Assembly: GCA_000824785.1 (NCBI GenBank)
Contig: CCNB01000045.1
Span: 260,853 to 300,417 of the forward strand
Reading direction: 5' to 3'
DNA from: Mesorhizobium plurifarium
GTDB lineage: Bacteria; Pseudomonadota; Alphaproteobacteria; Rhizobiales; Rhizobiaceae
DNA length: 39,565 nt
The position numbers were made by a program, and so were the translations under genes. Positions 16,650 through 24,532 of the stretch are shown here, piece by piece. A model generated the notes under the pieces. That model ran no database searches. It saw nothing but the letters and a program-made list of their open reading frames with translations, and was not told where the DNA came from. Positions within the stretch are counted from its first letter, which is position 1, and every line of letters begins with the position of its first letter.

Positions 16650-18400
16650 TGCGGCGCGGCCGGCGCTTGAGCTTTGCCGCATGCCTGATCCTGGCCGTTG
16701 CCGCCGCTCCGTCCGCGTCGTTGGCGCAGACGGTGGACGATCTCTACGCTTCGGCCGTCAAGGCGAGGCAAGCGCAGCATTTCGACGAGGCCGCCGACCT
16801 CTTGAGGCGCGCGCTGACGCTCAAGTCCGACAATGCCGACGCGCTGGTCCAGCTTGGCTTCACCGAGCTCGGCCGCAACGATCTGACGGCGGCGCGCGAT
16901 GCTTTTTCCAAGGCCCTTGCCGTCGCTCCGGCCTATCGGGATGCCTCCTTCGGCATGGCCGAGGTCGAGTTTCGCTCCGGTAATCTGGATACCGCTCTGC
17001 TGCTGGCCGAGCAGGTCGCACAAGCCGACCCGACCAATGCCGACGCCGCAGCCCTTGTCGAGAACATCCATAAGTCGAAGCAGGCGGCGGCCAGCAAACC
17101 TAAAGCGGCTGCCACGGCTCCGGCGGCGGTGAAGAAACCGCATCGCCGGCCCGATCCTGTTCCCGGCCTGATGGAAGAGGGCAGGCGCCTGCGCCAGGCA
17201 GGCAAGCTGCCGGAGGCAGAGGCGGTCTATCGCCGCGCCCTCAAGCTGGCGCCGAAGGATACCGACATCCTGGTCGCGCTTGGCCTTGTCGTTGGCACCA
17301 GCCAGCGCTTCGACGAAGCCGGGCAGTTCTTCGACCGGGCGCTGGCCATCAAGCCGGGCCTTCTCGATGCCAGGCTGGGCAAGGTACGCCTGGCGATCTG
17401 GCAAGGCGACACGCCGCACGCCCGCGTGCTGGTCGAGGGCGTGCTGGCGACCTCGCCGGACAATGTCGAGGCGCTCGACCTCGACGGCAAGATCGCCCTG
17501 CTCGAGGCCGATTACACCAGGGCCGAGCAGTCATTCCAGCGCGTGTTGGCGCTGGAGCCGAAGAATGCCGAGGCGCTGGTGGGGATCGGCGATGTGCGCC
17601 GCGCCGCGGGTGACGACGAGGCCGCGCGGCAGGCCTATCATCAGGCGCTTGCCATCGAGCCGGGCTCAGCCGACATCGAGCAGAGGCTCTCCGTGCCGCC
17701 GCCGCGCAAATGGCGGCTCGACCTCGGCAGCGAGGTGAGCGATCTCACCAATGGTCTGGGCGATTGGACCGACAGCTCGGCGGGTCTTGCCTATCGGCTC
17801 TCGCCGCGCACGACGATCTCCGGCCACACCAGGCTGGCGACCCGTTTCGGCCGCACCGACTTCCAGATGGAGGGCCGCATCGACCGGGCGTTCACGCCGG
17901 TCTTCTCCGCCTATGCGCTCGCGGCAGTGACGCCGGATGCCGACTTCCTGGCCCGCTATTCGATCGGCGCGGGCGCGTCCTGGCAGGTCGTGGCGCCGGC
18001 AAAGGCGTTCGGCCCGCTCTCGCTCAACATCGATGCCCGCTACGACGACTTCGCCGACACCAGCGTCACCAGCATCCAGCCTTGGATCCAGGGCTACGTC
18101 CTCGACGGCCGCCTGGGCCTCTCCGCCCGCTGGGTGCATGCGCAGGACGACATCGGCACGCGCGCCGACGGCTATGTGCTCCGCGCCGACCTCGCGGTGA
18201 CGCCACGCTTCAACGTCTTCGCCGGTTATGCCGACGCGCCCGAGATCGATGACGGCGCGCTGGTGCCGACGCGCACCGTGTTCGGCGGCTTTTCCTTCGA
18301 CGTCAGCGACCCGCTGACGCTGCGCGCCAGCATCGCGCACGAAGAACGCCCGACCTTCGACCGCAACATATTCGGCCTCGGCCTGACGGCGCGGTTCTGA
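16649..18400 (+). CDS. TPR protein with C-terminal YaiO-type outer-membrane barrel
   Basis: Secreted 583-residue protein with three parts. A signal peptide (cleavage likely after ASLA near 26) precedes tetratricopeptide repeats from about 30 to 130 and again from 170 to 345, separated by an Ala/Lys/Pro-rich linker. A C-terminal region of about 230 residues (from KWRLDLGSEVSDLTN) is built of alternating beta strands and ends LGLTARF, with the terminal Phe expected of outer-membrane barrels. The barrel resembles the YaiO family. The TPR-then-barrel layout parallels BcsC, PgaA and AlgK/AlgE, the periplasmic scaffold and outer-membrane exit of synthase-dependent polysaccharide systems. Between a receiver gene and a GT2 synthase, the likely role is polysaccharide export. 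Start overlaps the previous stop. Confidence 0.85.
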   Translation: MRRGRRLSFAACLILAVAAAPSASLAQTVDDLYASAVKARQAQHFDEAADLLRRALTLKSDNADALVQLGFTELGRNDLTAARDAFSKALAVAPAYRDASFGMAEVEFRSGNLDTALLLAEQVAQADPTNADAAALVENIHKSKQAAASKPKAAATAPAAVKKPHRRPDPVPGLMEEGRRLRQAGKLPEAEAVYRRALKLAPKDTDILVALGLVVGTSQRFDEAGQFFDRALAIKPGLLDARLGKVRLAIWQGDTPHARVLVEGVLATSPDNVEALDLDGKIALLEADYTRAEQSFQRVLALEPKNAEALVGIGDVRRAAGDDEAARQAYHQALAIEPGSADIEQRLSVPPPRKWRLDLGSEVSDLTNGLGDWTDSSAGLAYRLSPRTTISGHTRLATRFGRTDFQMEGRIDRAFTPVFSAYALAAVTPDADFLARYSIGAGASWQVVAPAKAFGPLSLNIDARYDDFADTSVTSIQPWIQGYVLDGRLGLSARWVHAQDDIGTRADGYVLRADLAVTPRFNVFAGYADAPEIDDGALVPTRTVFGGFSFDVSDPLTLRASIAHEERPTFDRNIFGLGLTARF

Positions 18401-18402
18401 CC

Positions 18403-19440
18403 ATGTGGTATATCTGGGACCTCTCGATATTGCTGAGCGCACTGTCGCTGGCGATCATGCTGCTCCTGATCGCGCGCCGTGTGCTGCAGGAACGCCGGGG
18501 CAGGGCGGCGGCTGACCAGCGGCGCCAAGTGCTGACGGCGCTGATCGCCTTTACCGAAAGCCGCGATCGCGAGGCCTTGAAGGCGACGGTGCTTGGCGTG
18601 CCGGCAGGCGTGGCGATCGATGCCGGCTTCGAGTTCATTGCGCTGCTGCGCGGCGAGGAGAGGGACGACGTGCTGGTCGCCTTCAACGAATGCGGCCTGC
18701 CGGCGCGTGTCGCCAGGCAGCTGCGCAAAGGCAACATCGCTGAGCGCATCCACGCCGCCGAGATGCTGGCATCGCTGGGTTCGGACGATGCCTCGGCAAA
18801 CCTGCTAGCAGCACTCGCCCAGGACCGCGCGCGCGAAGTCAGGATCGCGGCGGCCATCGCGCTCTGCGATCTGGGCAGCCTGCCCCTGCTCGGCACAGCG
18901 CTGGACTTCATCGGCGTGGCGGGGCAGCGCTCGCGCCGGCTGATCGAGCTGTTCCGGCGCTTTCCGCGTTCGCGCTTCAACGAGCTTGCGGTCCACGCGT
19001 CGCGTGCGGACGCCTCGCCCTTTGTCAGGGCGGCCGCGATCGACGCGCTTGCCCATGCCGGCGGCTTCGGCTTTGCCGATTTCTTCGCCGGCCTGACCGG
19101 CGATGCCGCGCCCGAGGTTGTCGCCGCCGCGTTGCGGGCGCTGGGCCTGACTGGTCACGGCCAGGCGCCGGCCATCCTGAAGCGCGCCATGGCCAACGAC
19201 GACTGGGACGTGCGCGCCGCCGCCGCCGAATCCGCGGGGCGCCTCGGATTGCCCGAACTCGCCGCACCGCTCTCCAGGCTCTTGGACGACGAGGTCTGGA
19301 CCGTGCGCTACGCCGCCGCCAACGCGCTGCGGTCCTTCGGCCAGCCGGGAGAATTGCTGCTGCGCGAGATCGCCGCCAGTGAGGTTTCGCGCAGCCAGCG
19401 CACCGCTTCGCTCATCCTTGCCGAGGGGCCGGCCGCATGA
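18403..19440 (+). CDS. Membrane-anchored HEAT-repeat protein
   Basis: Protein of 345 residues with one N-terminal membrane segment (LSILLSALSLAIMLLLIA, about 7-24) followed by a basic region and then helical repeats of the HEAT/PBS-lyase type. Examples are IAERIHAAEMLASLGSDDAS, REVRIAAAIALCDLG, DWDVRAAAAESAGRLG and WTVRYAAANALRSFG. No catalytic motif is present. Positive residues after the helix suggest the repeats lie in the cytoplasm. It starts 2 bases after the barrel gene and overlaps the synthase gene by 4 bases (ATGA), so all three are made together. A scaffold or regulator that links the cytoplasmic response regulator to the synthase is a reasonable inference. HEAT proteins are not part of the classical Pga, Bcs or Alg machines. 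Confidence 0.85.
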   Translation: MWYIWDLSILLSALSLAIMLLLIARRVLQERRGRAAADQRRQVLTALIAFTESRDREALKATVLGVPAGVAIDAGFEFIALLRGEERDDVLVAFNECGLPARVARQLRKGNIAERIHAAEMLASLGSDDASANLLAALAQDRAREVRIAAAIALCDLGSLPLLGTALDFIGVAGQRSRRLIELFRRFPRSRFNELAVHASRADASPFVRAAAIDALAHAGGFGFADFFAGLTGDAAPEVVAAALRALGLTGHGQAPAILKRAMANDDWDVRAAAAESAGRLGLPELAAPLSRLLDDEVWTVRYAAANALRSFGQPGELLLREIAASEVSRSQRTASLILAEGPAA

Positions 19441-20864
19441 TCGCCGACTGGAGCCACGAGGTCGTTCTTGCCGCCACCATCCTGTCCTGGTTCATCATCG
19501 GGGCTGGGCTGGCGCAGACGACCGTCTACCTCCTGCAGCTCGTCTTCGCCGGCTATGCGCTGTCGAAGCGTCCGCCGGTGGCGCGCTCGGCGCTGCTGTG
19601 GCAGCGCTATGGCGACATCGCGCCACCGATCGCGCTCTTGGTGCCGGCCTATAACGAGGCGCTGAACGTGGTCGAGAGTGTGCATTCGATGCTCGCGCTC
19701 GAATATCCCAATTTCGAGGTGGTCGTCATCAATGACGGCTCGAAGGACGACACCTTGCAGCGGCTCATCAAGGCTTTCAAGCTGGTGAAGTTCCACCGGC
19801 CCTACGAGGAGGCGCTCGCGCACCAGCCGATCCGTGGCCTCTATTCCTCGCCCATGACCGAGCGGCTGTTCGTGGTCGACAAGGAAAACGGCGGCAAGGC
19901 CGATGCCCAGAATGCCGGCATCAATGTCTGCCGCGCGCCGCTCTTTTGCGTCATCGATGGCGACTCCATCCTTGAGCCCGATGCGCTGATGCGCGCCGCC
20001 CAGCCTTTCATCGACGACCCCGAGCGCACCATTGCCGTGGGCGGCACGATCCGCATCGCCAATGGCTCGAGCATCGAGGCGGGCAGGGTGCGCGAAATCC
20101 ACCTCCCGCGCCGGCTGCTGCCTTTGTTCCAGGTGGTCGAATATCTGCGCGCCTTCCTCATGGCGCGGCTGGCCTGGAGCAGCATCAACACGCTGATGCT
20201 GGTGTCCGGCGCCTTCGGCATGTTCCGCCGCGCGGAAGTGGTGGCGGTTGGCGGCTTCACCAAGGGTTCGATGGGCGAGGACCTCGACCTCGTCATCAAG
20301 CTGCACCGCCATATGCGCGATAAAAAGCGCAAATACCGCATCCAGTTCATCCCTGAGCCGGTGTGCTGGACCGAGGCGCCGGAAACCCTGAGCGTGCTCG
20401 CCCGCCAGCGCTCGCGCTGGCAGCGCGGCGCGCTCGAATGCTTCTTCCGCTACCGTTCGATGCTGTTCAACCCGCGCTATGGCCGCGTCGGCTTCCTCGG
20501 CTTTGGCCACATCCTGATCGTCGACGTGCTGGGGCCGGTGGCGGAGGTGCTGGGCTATGTCCTAATCCCGGCCTTCTGGCTGCTCGGCATCCTCTCGGCC
20601 GAATATCTCTTGGCTTTCACCGCTCTCATCTTCACCTATGGCGTCTGCGTCAGCGTCTGCTCGCTGATCCTGGAAGAGGCCGAACTGCAGCGCTTCCCTC
20701 GCGCCAGGGACCTCGCCGTGCTGACGGTCGCCGCCGTGATCGAGAATTTCGGCTACCGCCAGCTCAACAATTTCTGGCGCGTGAAAGGCTGGTGGCAATA
20801 TCTGCGCGGCAACCAGGGTTGGGGCGAGATGACCAGGACCGGTCTCGGCGCCGCCAAGAAATAG
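19437..20864 (+). CDS. Processive GT2 glycosyltransferase (PgaC/BcsA-like)
   Basis: Integral-membrane polysaccharide synthase of 475 residues. N-terminal membrane segments (about 10-40) lead into a GT2 catalytic domain with all residues expected of a processive enzyme: LLVPAYNE (67-74), VINDGS with Asp100, IDGDS (173-177), GED (280-282) and QRSRW (324-328). More membrane helices follow at about 353-415. It lacks a PilZ domain, so direct c-di-GMP control like BcsA is not evident. The layout is closest to PgaC (poly-N-acetylglucosamine) and hyaluronan-type synthases, but the sugar cannot be decided from sequence. The start overlaps the HEAT gene and GAGGGG precedes it. It is the last gene of the cluster; no deacetylase or glycan hydrolase gene is nearby. 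Confidence 0.92.
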   Translation: MIADWSHEVVLAATILSWFIIGAGLAQTTVYLLQLVFAGYALSKRPPVARSALLWQRYGDIAPPIALLVPAYNEALNVVESVHSMLALEYPNFEVVVINDGSKDDTLQRLIKAFKLVKFHRPYEEALAHQPIRGLYSSPMTERLFVVDKENGGKADAQNAGINVCRAPLFCVIDGDSILEPDALMRAAQPFIDDPERTIAVGGTIRIANGSSIEAGRVREIHLPRRLLPLFQVVEYLRAFLMARLAWSSINTLMLVSGAFGMFRRAEVVAVGGFTKGSMGEDLDLVIKLHRHMRDKKRKYRIQFIPEPVCWTEAPETLSVLARQRSRWQRGALECFFRYRSMLFNPRYGRVGFLGFGHILIVDVLGPVAEVLGYVLIPAFWLLGILSAEYLLAFTALIFTYGVCVSVCSLILEEAELQRFPRARDLAVLTVAAVIENFGYRQLNNFWRVKGWWQYLRGNQGWGEMTRTGLGAAKK

Positions 20865-20889
20865 GCGCGGCCGGCGGCCTCAGGCCGGG

Positions 20890-20964
20890 GCAATTCCAGG
20901 AAAAGTGTGCAACGGTTGGGTTCGGCGCCTTCGCCATAACCTTCCGTCCGGAATTGCAAAAAAA
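20890..20964. repeat. Dispersed palindromic intergenic repeat, copy 1
   Basis: The ends are inverted (GCAATTCC at 20890-20897 and GGAATTGC at 20950-20957). The inside matches the copy at 29287-29337, except for 24 extra bases (20918-20941) that begin GGGTT and end AACC. Such short elements are scattered through rhizobial genomes (RIME-like). It lies between the convergent synthase and Hpt genes, where a transcribed hairpin could help stop transcription. Confidence 0.7.
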
Positions 20965-20971
20965 CAAAGGG

Positions 20972-21295
20972 TCACGCCAGCGTGCGCTCAATCTCCGCGA
21001 TCAAGCCATCGAGCGCCGCGCGCACGCTCGCGCCATCCGCCTGCTCTATAAGCAGCGTCTCCAGCGCCGAAGCCCGCGCGCTGATCTCCGTGAAGCCGAA
21101 CGTGCCGGCCGCGCCGGCGAGCGAGTGGGCGAGCCGGGTAAGCGAGTCGTTGCCGGGAAGGGGAGCAGCCTGATGCGCGATGGCCTTCAGCTCGGCGAGC
21201 TGATCGACGCACCTGGCGAGGAAACGTTGACGCAACGGGGCGAAGGGATCGGTGGGGATGGGGGGTGCTCCTGGGTGGTTGGAGGCGGTATTCAA
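20972..21295 (-). CDS. Histidine phosphotransfer (Hpt) domain protein
   Basis: Small helical protein of about 107 residues with the Hpt signature LAHSLAGAAGTFGF, in which His57 is the expected phospho-acceptor. The usual Lys of HxLKG is replaced by Ala, a common variation. Hpt proteins shuttle phosphate between the receiver of a hybrid kinase and a separate response regulator. The hybrid kinase in this window lacks its own Hpt domain and two stand-alone receivers are encoded beside it, so this protein would complete a kinase-REC-Hpt-REC relay. The start is uncertain: TTG at 21295 gives the longest product and lacks a ribosome site, while an internal TTG at 21235 would still keep the domain. 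It is transcribed toward the synthase gene. GC content matches the chromosome rather than the AT-rich insert next to it. Confidence 0.8.
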   Translation of the reverse strand: MNTASNHPGAPPIPTDPFAPLRQRFLARCVDQLAELKAIAHQAAPLPGNDSLTRLAHSLAGAAGTFGFTEISARASALETLLIEQADGASVRAALDGLIAEIERTLA

Positions 21296-21369
21296 GCAAA
21301 AAGCGGGGTGGGGTGGAATGGAGAGTGAGGATGTTGCTGGGCCTCTGACTTGGGCCTGGCCCGCGAGTA

Positions 21370-21387
21370 CCTAAGACAAGCCTTAGG
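21370..21387 (-). terminator. Hairpin overlapping the stop of the PIN-like gene
   Basis: CCTAAG-6-CTTAGG forms a 6-bp stem that includes the TAA stop codon of the minus-strand gene. No T run follows it. It marks the 3' end of the AT-rich insert and may be a weak terminator. Confidence 0.3.
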
Positions 21388-22495
21388 AGGCAACGTCTGC
21401 GGTTAACGCTTGTTTCCACTGCCTTTCAGATACTCCTGGTAGAAGGTCTTGCGGTGCAACATCAAAGCTCAAACGGCCATGGACAGAGGTAAAATTCGAT
21501 GCTTGAAGCCCAGCCCAAAATAGCGCCATACTCTTATCTGCTGTGCAAAGCATTACATGCTCATTTGGAAAGAGTGCAAATATGTGCATCAGAAGCTCAA
21601 GCGCTCGGAGGTCTGATAGAGCGTTATACGTATCCGCTTGCGAGTAACGGTTGTCGAATTTTAGCAAGCGTCTAGCCGGGCTCTTTCCCCCTGGAACGAC
21701 AACGGTGCTAAGTGCCGCGACCACAGCGAGCGACGTTCTTGTAACGCCACTTGCGTCGGCTGCGGCAAGAACGTCGTCCCATCGCGCTTGTACGTCCCTG
21801 CGACCGATCGGTGACTTGAGTTTTGAGTTAAGGCGCGTAAGGAAGTCGTGTTTGCGTGCCATGCCAGGTTGAGTATCTTGGATTAGTCCCAATACGCCCT
21901 TGAGACCTTGCGCATCAGATGCAACCAGAATCGCTTTCGGTAGAGCCGATCGGAGCTTGGAAACCGCTTCGTGGAGATGTCCTTCTATCGTCTCTGGCTC
22001 TGGATTTTGTCCTCTGTCTCCCTCAAGAACGAAGAGCAAAGGATTGATGCGAATAGCGCTGTCGGCGAACAGGTCGATGAAGTCAGGATCGGCGTCAGGC
22101 TTAGAAAGTCCACCTCTTAAGCGGTTGTTAAGTTCAGCCACGACGCAACGGTCCGGGAACACGATGGAATTGTCTTTGAGCGCCATTGCTGAAGGCAGCC
22201 ATCCCCCTCTGACAAGGCCGATGGATTTAGACGTAAAGCGGCTTTCCAACTTTGTAGTGAAACGCCCGTCTTGTCCGACCTCGACTCCCTTGATGTTGCT
22301 GCTAACGACTTTGCCTCTTCCATGAAGAGGAATATGCAGCGGTCCGTGCAGAATGGCTTCGTGCAGTTCAGCGTAACCTAAAGGGTCGAACACAACGTCC
22401 GAGAACTCAATTTCTCTGGCGAGAGAGCCATCCGGGCGCGCTTCCTCTCTTACTCTAAGCATACTCCTCGATCGATCGTCGATTGACTGAGTCAT
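21383..22495 (-). CDS. Unrecognised protein with PIN-like acidic tetrad, partner of OLD-type ATPase
   Basis: Protein of 370 residues that I cannot assign to a named family. After about 105 N-terminal residues it shows a pattern like a PIN ribonuclease domain. The elements are a hydrophobic strand then Asp in SIVFPDRCVVAELNNRL (Asp115), a Glu in INPLLFVLEGD (Glu158), an Asp in a helix YNALSDLRALELL (Asp295), and a strand-Asp in HVMLCTADKSMALF (Asp320). These could be the four metal-binding acids of the PIN fold, with a larger insertion than usual between the second and third. The ATG at 22495 is tentative, since the frame is open to 22684 and no start has a good ribosome site. It follows the ATPase gene by 124 bases in the same AT-richer segment, suggesting a two-protein module. 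Effector nuclease is an inference only. Confidence 0.6.
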   Translation of the reverse strand: MTQSIDDRSRSMLRVREEARPDGSLAREIEFSDVVFDPLGYAELHEAILHGPLHIPLHGRGKVVSSNIKGVEVGQDGRFTTKLESRFTSKSIGLVRGGWLPSAMALKDNSIVFPDRCVVAELNNRLRGGLSKPDADPDFIDLFADSAIRINPLLFVLEGDRGQNPEPETIEGHLHEAVSKLRSALPKAILVASDAQGLKGVLGLIQDTQPGMARKHDFLTRLNSKLKSPIGRRDVQARWDDVLAAADASGVTRTSLAVVAALSTVVVPGGKSPARRLLKFDNRYSQADTYNALSDLRALELLMHIFALFPNEHVMLCTADKSMALFWAGLQASNFTSVHGRLSFDVAPQDLLPGVSERQWKQALTADVAS

Positions 22496-22619
22496 TTTCC
22501 ACGTCGTTTGCCGAATAGAGTCTGGATCGGTCGAGAACTTGCCGCCCTGTCCTATTGTAACAGAATCGCCTGCAATTGGCGGACAGCGCACACTTTCTGA
22601 GGTTTCGCGCGTAGCGGAT

Positions 22620-24470
22620 CTAGTTCGTGATTCGCTCCAGTATTGACCTAACCTCCAGGCTCTTGGACGAACTGTCGTCAGCAAGGAAGGTGCTCAGGCT
22701 GCTGCGGCAGAAGTCGATAACTTGGCTAAGGTCCTTACCAATGCCGAGGTACGCTTCCAGATCACCCTCCTTCAGAACAAACGTGCCGTGCATGGCCTCA
22801 GCGTCGATATACGTCTCCCAATCGGCGTTTCGCTCCTTAAAATCCGCTATGGCTTGAGGAGTTTTGAGCGACAGACCTTTCTCGCTGGGGTAATGCAAGT
22901 TCACGAGATAATCGAAATCGGCGATCGCGAACACGCTCAGTCCAAAGCTTGTGAAGAGGCTGTGCCATTTGACGAATTCGCCCTTCCCGCCAATGTGCAG
23001 AACCGCGATCTCTTGGTCAAGACGACGGTAGCGATCCTGAATGATGGCTCTCACAAAGTAACGGTCGGTATCGCCCTCAACCAAAATTACTTTCTTCGCG
23101 AAGAAAGCGTAGGTCGACCTGGAGTTATCGAGAATCTTAATCAGGCTCTTTTGGTCGGTCGTGAGGGTAGGTGAGAATATCGCCGTGTGCCCGCTGGTAT
23201 CCAATGAAAATCGACGAACCGAGTTAATCGTGCCCGAATTAATCAAGGACTCCGAGTGCGTAACGAGGATGTATTGGCAATTCTGCGTCTGGTTCAACCC
23301 ACGTAGAACCTGAAGGTACTCGTGCTGAAATTGGTAGTGAAGATGGATTTCTGGCTCGTCGATAATGACGACGCCACCCTTTAGCTCGCCGCGTCCATAT
23401 GCCTCTAGAACGAGATGGATGATCGCTTTCTGTCCGGCACTCAAGCTGTTGATGTCGCCGACGGGTCGATTTCGGCGAATGTCGTAGAATTGGAAGCTGT
23501 ATTGCCAGGTTCGCAGGTCAAGCAGTTGGATCTGGCAACGCAGGCTAACGACACGAAGCCGTTCGTTGATCGATCTGATGAAGGGAAGGTCGTTTGCCTC
23601 TTGCTCGCACTCTTCTTGAGACTTCGCCTTTGGCATCAGACCGAAATGTCGCTCCGCGACCTGAAGCCTAACTAATGCAAAGATCGGAGGCTCGCCTTTC
23701 TCGATTGCGTTCAGACTGCGACTGTAATCTTGGTTCCGGATTTGTTGAATCTGCTGCGACGCGGGTGCGCTGCCCAGCGAAATAGAAGGTTGGAATGCGT
23801 GGTAGTTGCGGTAACTGCTGATGAGAGTGAATGATTCAAACAACGGATGGATCGTGCTGTCTACGTGAATCAAATTATGCAGTAAGATGATTTCTTTAAA
23901 AAAGTGATAATCCCTTAGGTACGTGAAGCCGAAATCATTTTCATCTACTTGATGATGAACGGAAAATGTTCCGGCCGATCGGTTAAGGATTACATCGATT
24001 ACATATATTTCTTTAATATTGCCGTTATCGTTGATAGAATGATTGGAGAAAGACGAAAATGTCTCAGTAATTCTTGTGAGATTAGTTCTAATATTGTCTA
24101 TGTTGTCACGATCGATATCATCGAGCCGCAGCGCAATGCGGATGCGCTGTTCTTGACCCTCCGCATCCCAGTTCGGTTCCAGCCGAAATCCGCCAAAATC
24201 GCCCTGGTTTGTGGGCTGTAGTACTTGCTTGGCTTCGTTTGCGGGAATTGTGCGTCGACGCTCAAAAAGCTCTCGATTAAAGACGAATTGGCGATATAGA
24301 ACGCGGCGGAATAAGAAGTTGATCACCTCGAGTGCAGTCGATTTACCCGAGCCATTTTCTCCGATAATTATGTTTAAGCCGCCGTCAAAAGCGATTTTTT
24401 CTGCTGCGCTTACGTCGGAAACATGTTTGAAACTAAGGATATTTGAAATCTGTAAGTAGTCGATCCGCAT
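22620..24470 (-). CDS. OLD-family AAA/ABC ATPase with C-terminal TOPRIM domain
   Basis: Protein of 616 residues. The N-terminal ATPase has Walker A GENGSGKST (37-45), a signature LSAGQ (343-347), Walker B VVIIDEPEIHLH (367-378) and a switch His405 in LVTHSES. The C-terminal TOPRIM region has VILVEGDTD with Glu465, GGKGEF (494-499) and AIADFD with Asp518 and Asp520, the acid pattern of nuclease TOPRIMs. This is the layout of OLD (overcoming lysogenization defect) proteins and of GajA of the Gabija defence system, but no GajB-type UvrD helicase gene is adjacent. A strong AGGGGGAGGG site precedes the ATG. Base composition is clearly AT-richer than the flanks (local stretches near 24000 are about two-thirds A+T), a sign of transfer. 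Role in anti-phage defence is inferred from family and partner. Confidence 0.88.
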   Translation of the reverse strand: MRIDYLQISNILSFKHVSDVSAAEKIAFDGGLNIIIGENGSGKSTALEVINFLFRRVLYRQFVFNRELFERRRTIPANEAKQVLQPTNQGDFGGFRLEPNWDAEGQEQRIRIALRLDDIDRDNIDNIRTNLTRITETFSSFSNHSINDNGNIKEIYVIDVILNRSAGTFSVHHQVDENDFGFTYLRDYHFFKEIILLHNLIHVDSTIHPLFESFTLISSYRNYHAFQPSISLGSAPASQQIQQIRNQDYSRSLNAIEKGEPPIFALVRLQVAERHFGLMPKAKSQEECEQEANDLPFIRSINERLRVVSLRCQIQLLDLRTWQYSFQFYDIRRNRPVGDINSLSAGQKAIIHLVLEAYGRGELKGGVVIIDEPEIHLHYQFQHEYLQVLRGLNQTQNCQYILVTHSESLINSGTINSVRRFSLDTSGHTAIFSPTLTTDQKSLIKILDNSRSTYAFFAKKVILVEGDTDRYFVRAIIQDRYRRLDQEIAVLHIGGKGEFVKWHSLFTSFGLSVFAIADFDYLVNLHYPSEKGLSLKTPQAIADFKERNADWETYIDAEAMHGTFVLKEGDLEAYLGIGKDLSQVIDFCRSSLSTFLADDSSSKSLEVRSILERITN

Positions 24471-24503
24471 TTCCCTCCCCCTGTGTAGTTTGGTTTGATC
24501 TGC

Positions 24504-24532
24504 CTAATAGAATGGCGGCGCTGGAATTGCAA
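24504..24532 (-). promoter_or_regulatory. Candidate promoter of the OLD/PIN-like operon
   Basis: On the minus strand TTGCAA (24527-24532) and TATTAG (24504-24509) are separated by exactly 17 bases, a good sigma-70 arrangement, 34 bases from the ATG of the ATPase gene. The -35 element lies inside a fragment of the dispersed repeat (24523-24536). It is a prediction by eye. Confidence 0.5.

Noticed and set aside
18403..19440. PBS-lyase (phycobilin lyase) enzyme function for the HEAT protein
   Set aside because: The repeats resemble PBS-lyase HEAT units, but there are no phycobiliproteins in such organisms, and context supports a scaffold role.
22620..24470. Gabija system (GajA)
   Set aside because: The ATPase has the OLD/GajA layout, but the adjacent gene is not a UvrD-type helicase, so Gabija is not supported.
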